From assembly GCF_014651135.1 (NCBI RefSeq), contig NZ_BMWH01000011.1:5719-69718 (forward strand): DNA of 64,000 bases, given 5' to 3'. The position numbers and the translations under genes were made by a program. Shown one piece after another: positions 36,053 to 44,236 of this stretch; positions within the stretch are counted from its first letter, which is position 1, and each line of letters opens with the position of its first letter. The notes beneath the pieces are model-generated. The model saw only the letters and a list, made by a program, of their open reading frames with translations, was not told the origin of the DNA and made no database searches. The stretch is from Streptomyces echinoruber (GTDB lineage Bacteria; Actinomycetota; Actinomycetes; Streptomycetales; Streptomycetaceae).

Positions 36053-37351
36053 TCAGTCGGTCACGTCGATCGCGTACCGGTTGGTCTCCACACCGGCCGC
36101 CGTGACGACCTGCACCTCCACGCGGCCCGGCTCGACGTCGGCCGGCACGGGGACGGTGAGGACGGTGTCGGTGGGGTTGCTGAAGCCGCCGGTGACGGGG
36201 ACGAGGGGGACGTGCACGTGGACGGTGCCGATGCGGACGACCATGCGGGCGAGACGGTCGGCGCCCTGGGCGCCGGGCGGGACGAAGCCGGCGCCGCGGA
36301 TCTCGATGTCGTCGCCGGTGCGGATCGGCGCGTCCAGGTCGCCGGCCTCGCGGGCCCGTACGACGGAGAGGATCACGGGGCGGCCGCCCTCGGCGTACTT
36401 GGCGGCGAGGTAGGTCGCCGCGGAGACCAGCACCACGACGGCCAACCCCCACGGCAGGTCGGGCAGCTGGTCGGGGCGGCGGGCCAGCCGGACGGCGGCG
36501 AAGACGAGGGCGACGAAGCCGACGGCGACGTACTGGATGTCGGCGAAGGCGCCGCGCCCGGAGTCGTCGGTGAGCAGGTCGGCGGCGCGCGGCCGGTCGG
36601 CGCGGACCTTCTGCAGCCGCTGCCCGAGCACCCGCAGCCCGACCACGCGGCGCACCAGCACCGCGATCCCGCAGACCACGGCGAGCACGGTCACCACGCC
36701 GGCCCCGCGGGCGAGGTCCAGCCCGGCGATCAGGCGGTCCCGTTCGCCGGGTGCGGAGGCGGCGGCCAGCCGTCCGGCCAGCACCAGCACCGCGTAGGCC
36801 ACGAACAGCACCCAGGCGGCGGCCACGGCGCGGGAGGTGGACAGCCGGTTGTCCTCGCCGATGACCGGGGCGAGCACGCCGCCGCGCGCCCGGTGGAACC
36901 AGGACGCGGCCGTCAGCGCGACCGCGACCACCAGCGCGGCGAGCAGCCCGGCGGTGCGGGCCGCCGTCCAGCCCGCGCCGACCGCGGTCAGCGCCTGCGC
37001 CGGCAGCAGGAGCAGCACGCCCGCCCACACGGCGCCGGCGGTGCGGCGCCACAGGCGGGCCAGCCAGGCCTCGCCCTCGGCGCGGCCGCGCTCGGCGACG
37101 TGGTGGGCGCACTGGGCGAGTTCGGCCGACACCCACTGCCGGGAGGCCGACGGCGAGTGCGCCACGGCCGCGGGCAGGCCCTGCCCGGCGGCGAACTCGT
37201 CCCGTTTGCGCAGGAATTCGGTGACCGCTCGCCGGTGGCCCTCGCGTGCCCCGTGCGGGCAGTCCCCGCAGGTGCAGCCCCCCGTGTGGGCGCCCGCCCG
37301 CACGCCCTGACTCGCCTCCTGCACCGCCACGCCGATGCCCGCCTTCCCCAC
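36053..37351 (-). CDS. Membrane protein with IPT-like C-terminal domain
   Basis: A 432-residue protein. Near the N terminus a Cys/His motif (GGCTCGDCPHG) may bind metal. Six or so membrane helices cover about 105-310. The C-terminal 120 residues look like an Ig-like IPT/TIG domain (IEIRGAGFVPPGA, PVPADVEPGRVEVQVVT). I do not know its function; it appears to be a Streptomyces-type protein. The GTG start at 37351 lacks a strong ribosome-binding site. The region to the left (35818-36052) contains 12-bp TTCTCCCGCCGG repeats near 35840-35870 and GGTCGACGGCC repeats near 35998-36045. Confidence 0.75.
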   Translation of the reverse strand: MGKAGIGVAVQEASQGVRAGAHTGGCTCGDCPHGAREGHRRAVTEFLRKRDEFAAGQGLPAAVAHSPSASRQWVSAELAQCAHHVAERGRAEGEAWLARLWRRTAGAVWAGVLLLLPAQALTAVGAGWTAARTAGLLAALVVAVALTAASWFHRARGGVLAPVIGEDNRLSTSRAVAAAWVLFVAYAVLVLAGRLAAASAPGERDRLIAGLDLARGAGVVTVLAVVCGIAVLVRRVVGLRVLGQRLQKVRADRPRAADLLTDDSGRGAFADIQYVAVGFVALVFAAVRLARRPDQLPDLPWGLAVVVLVSAATYLAAKYAEGGRPVILSVVRAREAGDLDAPIRTGDDIEIRGAGFVPPGAQGADRLARMVVRIGTVHVHVPLVPVTGGFSNPTDTVLTVPVPADVEPGRVEVQVVTAAGVETNRYAIDVTD

Positions 37352-37491
37352 GAGGACCCACTGGGACCCACTGCAACTCCCGTGTGACGAGAGCGAATTG
37401 TGCCCTACGAAACGCGGTCCGTGTCCGGCAGGTCCGGTCAGGACGGGTGATGTGCGAGGCGCCGTGTTGACCCGGCTGGGAGAATTCCCTT

Positions 37492-38376
37492 ATGGCCGAG
37501 ATCGTCCAGCGCGACGGGAGGTGGGCCTTCGACGGCACGACGGTGCGGATCACGCCGGGTCTGCACCGTTCCGTGGCGCTGTTCCGGCAGACGTACGGGG
37601 AGATCGCCGTGCCGCTCGAGGCCGTCGCGGGTGTGGTCCACGAGCCCGGACGCAGGCACAGCCGGCTGAGGCTGCGGCTGCGGGAGGGCGCCGATCCCCT
37701 CCTGCAGGCGACCGGCGGCCGGCTGCCCGACGCGGCCGATCCCTACCGGCTGCGGGTGGAGGCCGACCGGGCCGGGGTCGCGGAGTACGTCGCCGAGGAG
37801 ATCCGCACCGCCCTGCTGCTGGACCAGGTGCCCCAGGAGCCCACCGACGCCTATCTGCTGCCGGGCCCGCCGGTGCCGGTGTCGGTCCGTTCCAGCGACG
37901 GCACGGTGTCCTTCGACGGCACCCGGGTGCGCATCGACTGGTCCGACGGCTCCGACCGGGTCAAGCGCGCCACCGGCCCGCGCATCATCGACGTCGCCGA
38001 CCTGGTGCGGGTGGAGTGGCTGCCCCACTCCGGTTACGAGGAGGGCCACCTGCGCTTCCTCACCCGCGAGACGGTCTTCTCCCAACTGCCGCCGGAGAAG
38101 GACCCGTACGCCCTCGACCTGTGGGGCAGCGCCCGCCGCGACCTGCTCACGGCGCTGGTGGCGGCCGCCGTCACCGCCCGCCTGCCGCACCCCTCCGCGC
38201 GCGACAGCGCCCTTCTCCCCCGCCACCGGCGCGAGGCCGCGGCCGCGCCGCCCCCGGCCGACCACCACGACGTCCTGCTGCGCCGGCTGCGCGAGCTGGG
38301 CGAGCTGCACCGCGACGGGGTGCTCACGGACGAGGAGTTCGCGCGTACGAAGGCGGCGGTGCTGCGCGGGTTCTGA
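37492..38376 (+). CDS. DUF4429 and SHOCT domain protein
   Basis: A 294-residue cytoplasmic protein. Two related DUF4429 (PH-like) units occur, each with a FDGT(T/R)VRI motif: residues about 8-100 and 130-230. A short C-terminal SHOCT helix pair follows (LLRRLRELGELHRDGVLTDEEFARTKAAVL). SHOCT segments mediate oligomerisation. The ATG has GGGAG nine bases upstream; a TTGACC 25 bp before may be a -35. The function is unknown. It diverges from the IPT protein and converges on the aldolase. Confidence 0.88.
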   Translation: MAEIVQRDGRWAFDGTTVRITPGLHRSVALFRQTYGEIAVPLEAVAGVVHEPGRRHSRLRLRLREGADPLLQATGGRLPDAADPYRLRVEADRAGVAEYVAEEIRTALLLDQVPQEPTDAYLLPGPPVPVSVRSSDGTVSFDGTRVRIDWSDGSDRVKRATGPRIIDVADLVRVEWLPHSGYEEGHLRFLTRETVFSQLPPEKDPYALDLWGSARRDLLTALVAAAVTARLPHPSARDSALLPRHRREAAAAPPPADHHDVLLRRLRELGELHRDGVLTDEEFARTKAAVLRGF

Positions 38377-38460
38377 CCCGGCCGCGCGGCGCTCCGCAAC
38401 CCGGTGCGGTGCCCGGGCGCTCCGGCCGGCCGCGCCACGTCCTCCGGGCGCTCCGGCCAC

Positions 38461-38640
38461 CTCCTCCGGCCGGCTCCGGTCCGCGCCGTCCGGGCACTCC
38501 GGCGCGGACGCTCCACCCCACGCCATCCGGCCGCTCCGGTCCGCGCCGTCCGGGCACTCCGGCGCGGACGCTCCACCCCACGCCATCCGGCCGCTCCGGT
38601 CCGCGCCGTCCGGGCGCTCCGGTCCGTGCCGTCCGGGGAG
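38461..38640. repeat. 60-bp tandem repeat, about 2.5-3 copies
   Basis: Sequence repeats with an exact 60-bp period: about 38473-38520, 38521-38580 and 38581-38620 share CCGCTCCGGTCCGCGCCGTC, CACTCCGGCGCGGACG and CCACGCCATCCGG; the last copy diverges at its end. It sits between converging genes (DUF4429 and aldolase). Confidence 0.85.
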
Positions 38641-38642
38641 GA

Positions 38643-39434
38643 TCAGCTCAGCAGGTCCGGCTCGGTGCGGCTGATGTCCTGCCACAGCGGCTGGTAGTTG
38701 ATCCACGCCACCAGGTCCCCGCCGAGCTGCTCCCGGGTGGCCACGGCCAGGCGGTGGTCGATGGGGATCGGCCGGCCCGCGGCCTTCGCGGTGAGCTGCA
38801 CCTGGCAGGAGCGCTCCATCGACACGAACCACCAGGCCGCCGCGTCCACCGAGTCGCCCACGGTCAGCAGCCCGTGGTTGCGCAGCACCAGCGCCTTGCG
38901 GGAGCCGAGCGCGGCGGCGATGCGGCGGGCCTCCTCGGCGTCGACGGCGACACCGGTGTAGCTGTCGTAGACGGCGTGGTCCTCGTAGAAGGCGCAGCTC
39001 TCCTGGGTGATCGGTTCCAGCGGCTCGCCGAGGGCGGCCAGGGCGCGGCCGTGCACGGAGTGGCAGTGGGCCACGGCGACGACGTCGGGTCGGGCGGCGT
39101 GCACCTGGGCGTGCACGGTGAAGGCGGCCTGGTTGACGTGGTAGCGGCCCTCGACGACCTGCCCGTCCCGGTTGGCCAGGACGAGGTCGCTGACGGTGAC
39201 GTGGCGGAAGGGCAGGCCGAAGGGGTTGACCCAGAAGCAGTCGGTGAACTCCGGGTCGCGAGCGGTGATGTGCCCGGAGACGCCGTCCTCGAAGCCGAGC
39301 CGCCCGAAGATGCGCAGCGCGCCCGCCAGCCGCTCCTTGCGGTGCCGGCGCTCGTCCTCGACCGACGTGTGCATCGGCGGCATCGCGAACCGCAGCCGGT
39401 CGGTGGGGACGGGCTGCGGAGGGGTGGGATGCAT
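38643..39434 (-). CDS. Class II aldolase/adducin family protein
   Basis: A 263-residue enzyme of the class II aldolase family (fuculose-phosphate aldolase-like). Zinc ligands are visible in HCHSVHGRAL and the later RNHGLLTVG; the active-site region has SGHITARDP and WVNPFG. The substrate cannot be told. GGAGG lies seven bases upstream of the ATG. It diverges from a PPOX-type flavoprotein gene across 151 bp containing an inverted ATCCG-N7-CGGAT. Confidence 0.92.
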   Translation of the reverse strand: MHPTPPQPVPTDRLRFAMPPMHTSVEDERRHRKERLAGALRIFGRLGFEDGVSGHITARDPEFTDCFWVNPFGLPFRHVTVSDLVLANRDGQVVEGRYHVNQAAFTVHAQVHAARPDVVAVAHCHSVHGRALAALGEPLEPITQESCAFYEDHAVYDSYTGVAVDAEEARRIAAALGSRKALVLRNHGLLTVGDSVDAAAWWFVSMERSCQVQLTAKAAGRPIPIDHRLAVATREQLGGDLVAWINYQPLWQDISRTEPDLLS

Positions 39435-39585
39435 GGGGTGGCCTCCAGCGGGTTCTCGTACGCGCGGGAAGGTACCGGCGGCGGTGCCCGGCCGGTAGTA
39501 CCGCCCGGCGCAAAGATCCGACGGGTTTCGGATACCCACGGATAACCGACAGGAGATGTCCGGTATCGGCGGAAGACTCGCCGGC

Positions 39586-40065
39586 ATGACCGACACGTTC
39601 ACCTGGGCCGCGTTCGCGGCCGCCGAGTCCGCGTTCGCCCGCGCCGTCGAAGCCCGCTTCGCGGCCTTCCGGCACCACGTCCTCGCCACTCTCCGCCGGG
39701 ACGGCTCCCCCCGCACCTCGGGTCTGGAGGCCGACTTCCGGGGCGGCGAGCTGTGGCTCGGCATGATGCACCACTCCCTCAAGGCCCTCGACCTGCGCCG
39801 CGATCCGCGCTTCGCCCTCCAGGCCAACCCGGGCGAGGGAACGGACCTGGCGGGCGGGGACGTGCGGATCAGCGGGCGGGCGTACGAGGTCGGGGAGGGC
39901 GCGGTCAAGGCCCGGTACGTGGCGGAGGCGGAACCGCCGCAGCCGTTCCACCTCTTCCGCACCGAGCTGACGGAGGTCGTGCGGACCCGCGTCGAGGACG
40001 ACACGTACCTGGTCGTCGAGATCTGGAAGCCCGGTGAACCCCTGCGCACGATCAAACGCCGGTAG
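39586..40065 (+). CDS. Pyridoxamine-phosphate-oxidase-like flavoprotein
   Basis: A 159-residue protein of the FMN-binding split barrel (PPOX) fold: FAAFRHHVLATLRRDGSPRTSG, then LWLGMMHHSLKALDLRRDPR and a C-terminal strand TYLVVEIWKPGEPL. Many such proteins in actinobacteria bind F420 or heme. ATG 39586 is chosen because GGAAGA lies nine bases upstream; ATG 39556 directly after AGGAG is too close to it. Confidence 0.88.
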   Translation: MTDTFTWAAFAAAESAFARAVEARFAAFRHHVLATLRRDGSPRTSGLEADFRGGELWLGMMHHSLKALDLRRDPRFALQANPGEGTDLAGGDVRISGRAYEVGEGAVKARYVAEAEPPQPFHLFRTELTEVVRTRVEDDTYLVVEIWKPGEPLRTIKRR

Positions 40066-40094
40066 GACTCACCGAGGGACCCGCGGGCAGGACC

Positions 40095-40250
40095 CACCCG
40101 CGCGAAGCTCACCGCGGGCAGGAAGCACCCGCGCGAAGCCCACCGCAGGCAGGCCCGCCCGCGTGAAGCTCACCGCGGGCAGGGCTCACCCACGCGAAGC
40201 TCACCACGCGGGACCACCCGCGCGGGATGCACACCCGCGCGGGGCTCACT
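40095..40250. repeat. About 31-bp imperfect tandem repeat at guaA 3' end
   Basis: Four or five copies of a unit like CACCCGCGCGAAGCTCACCG (40095-40125, 40126-40156, 40157-40186, 40187-40214, then a decayed copy) run up to the guaA stop codon, between converging genes. The CCCGCGCG/GCGGG parts can pair to form hairpins. Confidence 0.75.
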
Positions 40251-41832
40251 CCCACTCGATCGTCCCCGGCGGCTTGCTCGTGACGTCGAGGACGACCCGG
40301 TTGACGTCCCGCACCTCGTTGGTGATGCGGGTGGAGATCCGGGCGAGGACGTCGTACGGCAGCCGCGACCAGTCGGCGGTCATGGCGTCCTCGCTGGTCA
40401 CCGGCCGCAGCACGATCGGGTGGCCGTAGGTGCGGCCGTCGCCCTGGACGCCCACCGAGCGCACGTCCGCGAGCAGCACCACCGGGCACTGCCAGATGTC
40501 CCGGTCGAGGCCGGCCGCGGTCAGCTCCTCGCGGGCGATGGCGTCGGCCTCGCGCAGCAGGTCCAGGCGCTCCTTGGTGACCTCGCCGACGATGCGGATG
40601 CCGAGGCCCGGCCCCGGGAACGGCTGGCGGTGGACGATCTCCTCCGGCAGGCCGAGCTCCTGCCCGACCATGCGGACCTCGTCCTTGAACAGCTTGCGCA
40701 GCGGCTCGATCAGCTTGAACTCGAGGTCCTCGGGCAGACCGCCGACGTTGTGGTGCGACTTGATGTTGGCGGCGCCGGTGCCGCCGCCGGACTCGACGAC
40801 GTCCGGGTAGAGCGTGCCCTGCACCAGGAACTCGACGGGCTCGTCGTCCGGCGCCTCGGCGACGATCTCGGCCTGCGCCTGCTCGAAGACGCGGATGAAC
40901 TCCCGGCCGATGATCTTCCGCTTCTCCTCGGGGTCGGTGACCCCCTTGAGCGCGGTGAGGAAGCGCTCCTCGGCGTCCACGACCTTCAGCTGCACGCCGG
41001 TCGCGGCCACGAAGTCCTTCTCGACCTGCTCGGTCTCCCCCTTGCGCATCAGGCCGTGGTCGACGTACACGCAGGTCAGCCGCTCTCCGATGGCCCGCTG
41101 CACGAGGGCGGCGGCCACCGCGGAGTCGACGCCGCCGGACAGGCCGCAGATCGCCCGCTTGGTGCCGACCTGCTCGCGGATCGCGGCGATCTGCTCCTCG
41201 ATCACGTTGCCCGTGGTCCAGGAGGGGGTCAGGCCCGCGCCCCGGTACAGGAAGTGCTCCAGCACCTGCTGCCCGTACGTGGTGTGCATCACCTCGGGGT
41301 GGTACTGGACGCCGTACAGCTTCTTCTCGTCGTTCTCGAACGCCGCCACCGGGACGACGTCCGTCGACGCCGTGACGTCGAAGCCCTCCGGCGCGGCGGA
41401 GCAGGCGTCGCCGTGCGACATCCACACCGACTGCTCCGCCGGGGTGCCCTCGAAGAGGGTCGACGACGGCTTCGTCACGGTCAGCGGCGTACGGCCGTAC
41501 TCGCGCGCACCCGTGTTGTCGACCGTGCCGCCCAGGGTCTGGGCCATGAGCTGGAAGCCGTAGCACATGCCGAAGACGGGCACGCCCGCCTCGAACAGGG
41601 AGCGGTCGACGGTCGGGGCGCCCTCCTCGTACACCGACGACGGGCCGCCGGAGAGGATGATCGCGGCCGGGTTCTTCGCGAGGATCTCCTCGACCGGCAT
41701 GGTGCTCGGCACGATCTCGCTGTAGACCCGGGCCTCGCGGACGCGTCGGGCGATGAGCTGGGCGTACTGCGCGCCGAAGTCGACGACCAGGACGGTGTCG
41801 GGGGCGGCGGCAGCGGAGGTCGCTGATGACAC
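40246..41832 (-). CDS. guaA: GMP synthase (glutamine-hydrolysing)
   Basis: A 528-residue enzyme making GMP from XMP. The glutaminase domain has Cys90 (FGMCYGFQ) and the His-Glu pair in GVQYHPEV; the ATP-pyrophosphatase P-loop is LSGGVDSAV; the C-terminal dimerisation domain ends SKPPGTIEWE, as usual. The GTG at 41832 has GGAAGG upstream. It is a single gene, divergent from chorismate mutase at a distance of about 575 bp. Confidence 0.98.
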   Translation of the reverse strand: MSSATSAAAAPDTVLVVDFGAQYAQLIARRVREARVYSEIVPSTMPVEEILAKNPAAIILSGGPSSVYEEGAPTVDRSLFEAGVPVFGMCYGFQLMAQTLGGTVDNTGAREYGRTPLTVTKPSSTLFEGTPAEQSVWMSHGDACSAAPEGFDVTASTDVVPVAAFENDEKKLYGVQYHPEVMHTTYGQQVLEHFLYRGAGLTPSWTTGNVIEEQIAAIREQVGTKRAICGLSGGVDSAVAAALVQRAIGERLTCVYVDHGLMRKGETEQVEKDFVAATGVQLKVVDAEERFLTALKGVTDPEEKRKIIGREFIRVFEQAQAEIVAEAPDDEPVEFLVQGTLYPDVVESGGGTGAANIKSHHNVGGLPEDLEFKLIEPLRKLFKDEVRMVGQELGLPEEIVHRQPFPGPGLGIRIVGEVTKERLDLLREADAIAREELTAAGLDRDIWQCPVVLLADVRSVGVQGDGRTYGHPIVLRPVTSEDAMTADWSRLPYDVLARISTRITNEVRDVNRVVLDVTSKPPGTIEWE

Positions 41833-42190
41833 GGGGTGCCTTCCGGCGGTCGGGCAAGGGTCTGTGTGCGGCCGATTCTACCGAGGCGGCCGCACGGGAC
41901 GTCGCGCCGTCCTACACGGCCCCACCTACACGGCCCGCGCCCACGCGGCCCGTGCCCACGCGTCCCGTGCCCACGCGGACGGCGGCGGGCGCGGACGGCG
42001 CCCCTCCCCACCGTCCAGCACCGTCCCGCTCGTCACCCCGCCTGCCCCGGCGCCCCTCGCCGCTCCGCTCGCCACCCCGCCGGCCCCGGCGCCCCTCGCC
42101 GCCCCACCGCCTCACCGACCCTGCCGCCCCGCGCCGTCCCACCACCCCACCGGCCCCGGCTTCCCCCACCGTCTCACCATCCGGGCCGTG
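41833..42190. other. C-rich low-complexity intergenic stretch
   Basis: This 358-bp stretch upstream of guaA is very C-rich on the plus strand, with imperfect repeats such as CCCCGGCGCCCCTCGCCGC (42035-42105) and CCGTGCCCACGCG (41950-41985). Open frames here have Pro/Arg/Ser-only composition and are not genes. The guaA promoter should lie at its left end. Confidence 0.5.
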
Positions 42191-42219
42191 CTGGACACCG
42201 CCCGCCGCCGAGGCATACT
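42191..42219 (+). promoter_or_regulatory. Promoter of the chorismate mutase leader
   Basis: CTGGAC (42191-42196), 17 bp, CATACT (42214-42219) fits a HrdB-type promoter. The predicted transcription start is at or next to the leader ATG at 42227, so the leader peptide would be read without a ribosome-binding site. Confidence 0.55.
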
Positions 42220-42226
42220 TGGCCCC

Positions 42227-42298
42227 ATGCTCATGCACCCGACCTTCCGCTTTACCTATGGCGACCGGCCCGCCGGCTGCCATGGTCGTGCTGCTTGA
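42227..42298 (+). CDS. Probable Phe/Tyr leader peptide of chorismate mutase
   Basis: A 23-residue ORF (MLMHPTFRFTYGDRPAGCHG and three more) begins right at the predicted transcription start. Residues 7-11 are F-R-F-T-Y. Together with the strong hairpin 20 bp downstream and a chorismate mutase gene behind it, this looks like a ribosome-mediated attenuator sensing Phe and Tyr supply. The reading is mine, from sequence layout alone. Confidence 0.55.
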   Translation: MLMHPTFRFTYGDRPAGCHGRAA

Positions 42299-42317
42299 GC
42301 AACTGACAAGCGACTTC

Positions 42318-42354
42318 CCAGGCGCCCCGGGCCGACAAGGTCCGGGGCGCCTGG
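42318..42354 (+). terminator. Hairpin acting as attenuator
   Basis: A perfect 13-bp stem (CCAGGCGCCCCGG, 42318-42330, and CCGGGGCGCCTGG, 42342-42354) with an 11-base loop, followed by CGTTTCC. No gene lies upstream on this strand apart from the leader ORF, so it most likely ends leader transcripts. GGCCCG in the leader (about 42269) could pair with CGGGCC at the loop edge (42328-42333) to compete. Confidence 0.6.
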
Positions 42355-42408
42355 CGTTTCCGGACAGTGCCGTCCCGGGGCAGCCCCGTCCACGAGGAGC
42401 CCCAGAAC

Positions 42409-42696
42409 ATGACCGTGACCGTGACGGACAAGACCGGCGCGCGGACCGACGAGGCCGCCGAGGTGATCACCGACGCCCGGGAGCGGATCGACGCGCTCGA
42501 CGACCGCATCATCGGGCTGGTGCAGGAGCGGATGGCCGTGTCCGCGGTGATCCAGCAGGCCCGGATCGCCTCCGGCGGGCGGCGGGTCAACCTCTCACGT
42601 GAGATGGAGATCCTCAGCCGCTACCGGGAGGCACTGGGCAAGCCGGGCACCGCGCTCGCCATGACGCTGCTCGAACTGTGCCGCGGCCGCATCTGA
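42409..42696 (+). CDS. Chorismate mutase, AroQ type
   Basis: A 95-residue AroQ-class enzyme converting chorismate to prephenate, the branch to Phe and Tyr. It has the family pattern ERIDALDDRIIGLVQERM with the active-site Arg positions, then GRRVNLSREMEILSRYREAL. The ATG has GAGGAG nine bases upstream. There is no secretion signal, so it is the cytoplasmic type. It lies behind a leader peptide and hairpin. Confidence 0.93.
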   Translation: MTVTVTDKTGARTDEAAEVITDARERIDALDDRIIGLVQERMAVSAVIQQARIASGGRRVNLSREMEILSRYREALGKPGTALAMTLLELCRGRI

Positions 42697-43159
42697 GGCC
42701 GGGCCCGTTCTCCCCCGTCCGGTGCGTGACCGCGGCGGCGCCCGGGTCGTTGAGGGGAGTGCCCGTGCCAGCCAGGGGCGGGCCCGGAAGAACCACGCGT
42801 GGATCACCGATCACTGGAGCGGTGAGGCGTACGGGTCGTGCCGTGCGCCGTGGGACCCCGCTCCAGGCGAGTGGCCGGACGGCAGGGGACAGCAGCCCGG
42901 TCACTCACCCAAGGGCCGGCCGGCTCCGGGGACGCCCGGGGCCGGCCGGCGGATACGTACGACGGACGGACCGTGCCCGGGTCAACTTCTTCCGTCCCTA
43001 GGGCCTCCGGTCCTGCCGGATCTCGAAGTTCATCGCATCCCTTCAGCTGAGGTGTTGCGACGACCACTGGAACCCGAGGTCTCCCGCAGGGCTCTTCGGC
43101 CGCCCGGGCCTTGCCAACGTGCTGCTCCTCCTGCTGTCTCCGGAGGATTCCGCACCTTC
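42697..43159. other. 463-bp region without a recognised gene
   Basis: Open frames cross this region but none looks like a real protein. It is slightly less GC-rich than its surroundings and follows a core gene and precedes an accessory toxin-type pair, so it may be a junction of acquired DNA. No terminal repeats or transposase were seen. Confidence 0.35.
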
Positions 43160-43777
43160 CTAGAGGCCGGCGAAGGGGTCCGTGGACTCACCCGTCCACG
43201 GGTCGATCCCCTCGTCCAGAAGCCGTTCCTCGTCTCTGAAATTCAGGAATCTCGCGGTGCCCCGGCCCCATAGCGTGGTCACACTGAGAGGGCACTCGGC
43301 GAACTCGGCCCGCAGAACGCGCAGGAGGAATTCCGCCATCCCACAGGCGTGGATGGCCCAGCCACCGTTCTGTCGCGCCCACACGGCCACCGGCCAGCGG
43401 TTCGGCTCGGGGCCCGAGGTCACCCAGCACAGCGCGTCCGCGCCGTTCGTCCGGCCCCACACGAGCATGTCCTGCAGCCGATGACGGGAAACGGCGGGGT
43501 CCTGCCAGACACTCATCCCGTCGTCCTGCAGGGCGTCCTCCGGCAGCCGCCCCACCGCCAACGGGGCCGTGGGGTTCCCGGGGCGCGGGACCGAGACGAA
43601 GAGACTGTCCTCGAATGATCCCGCGCCGAACGCGGCCACGAACTCCCGGTAGTCGTCCGGGAAGCCGGGCACACCGAGTTCGGCCGCCGCAGCCTCCCAA
43701 TCGACCGTGTCCCCGGCATCCCCGCCCTCACGGAGCAGGGAGACCGTCTCCTGGAGCTGTCCCCATACGTCGTTCAT
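43160..43777 (-). CDS. SMI1/KNR4 family immunity-type protein
   Basis: A 205-residue soluble protein. The N-terminal part (VDWEAAAAELGVPGFPDDYREFVAAFGAGSF) is the typical SMI1/KNR4 (SUKH) start, with LPxDYREF and a small-residue loop. These proteins often act as immunity factors to polymorphic toxins. The gene lies 46 bp downstream of a short ORF that reads like a toxin tail, in the same direction. No cognate full toxin is present here. Confidence 0.85.
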   Translation of the reverse strand: MNDVWGQLQETVSLLREGGDAGDTVDWEAAAAELGVPGFPDDYREFVAAFGAGSFEDSLFVSVPRPGNPTAPLAVGRLPEDALQDDGMSVWQDPAVSRHRLQDMLVWGRTNGADALCWVTSGPEPNRWPVAVWARQNGGWAIHACGMAEFLLRVLRAEFAECPLSVTTLWGRGTARFLNFRDEERLLDEGIDPWTGESTDPFAGL

Positions 43778-43823
43778 GACGCGTCCTTCATTTCGCGGCC
43801 CACGACCGGGTCGATCCCCGTTC

Positions 43824-44072
43824 TCACGGTGTGGCTCCGGTCGGCACGGGTTTCCCGCTGTGGACAGCTGTGCCGATGTTGGACCAATTCTTGTTCTTGG
43901 TGCTGTAGATCATGTTCGGCACGATGTCGTCCAGGGTCAGGCCCGGACTGCCGTCCAGAGTGCCGTGCGCCGTGATCTCGTAGGCGACAGGCACCGTCCT
44001 CGAAGCCTGAAGCGCTCCGGGATCGGTGGACTGATGTGCCCCGGCTTGCATGGAGCGCTCCATTGCAATCAT
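43824..44072 (-). pseudogene. Short ORF, possible remnant of a toxin C terminus
   Basis: An 82-residue frame with clear non-random composition (VPVAYEITAHGTLDGSPGL, IYSTKNKNWSNIGTAVHSG). It has no good ribosome-binding site, no signal, and looks like the tail of a longer secreted protein. Standing directly upstream of an SMI1-type gene it may be what is left of a polymorphic toxin. It could also be a small intact gene starting at ATG 44072, 44063 or 44048. Confidence 0.4.
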
Positions 44073-44088
44073 ATGACTTGGATCACAT

Positions 44089-44123
44089 AAAAAATCTGTG
44101 AAGCCAAGGGCAACCCTTCACAG
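44089..44123 (-). terminator. Orphan leftward intrinsic terminator
   Basis: On the minus strand the stem CTGTGAAG (44116-44123) with CTTCACAG (44096-44103) is followed by a run of six T (44089-44094), a textbook terminator. No leftward gene ends there today; the next gene to the right reads rightward. It may belong to a lost gene, or be an attenuator for the short ORF at 44072. Confidence 0.6.
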
Positions 44124-44194
44124 GTCCCGCGGGTCACACCTGTCGACCCAAGGGCCACAACCGCGCCCCACACGCGGAGGCCTCCTTCAAAGCT

Positions 44195-44216
44195 CGTACT
44201 GCGACGCAGCAGTACG
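44195..44216 (+). promoter_or_regulatory. Hairpin just before the LAETG protein start
   Basis: A perfect 8-bp stem, CGTACTGC (44195-44202) and GCAGTACG (44209-44216), lies 20 bases before the ATG at 44237 and next to the GAGG ribosome-binding site. It could stabilise the mRNA 5' end or tune translation. Confidence 0.45.
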
Positions 44217-44236
44217 CCGGACTTCCCGAGGTCTTC

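Noticed and set aside
42722..43273. Open frame of 183 codons after chorismate mutase
   Set aside because: Low-complexity, no ribosome-binding site, and its end lies antisense in the SMI1-type gene.
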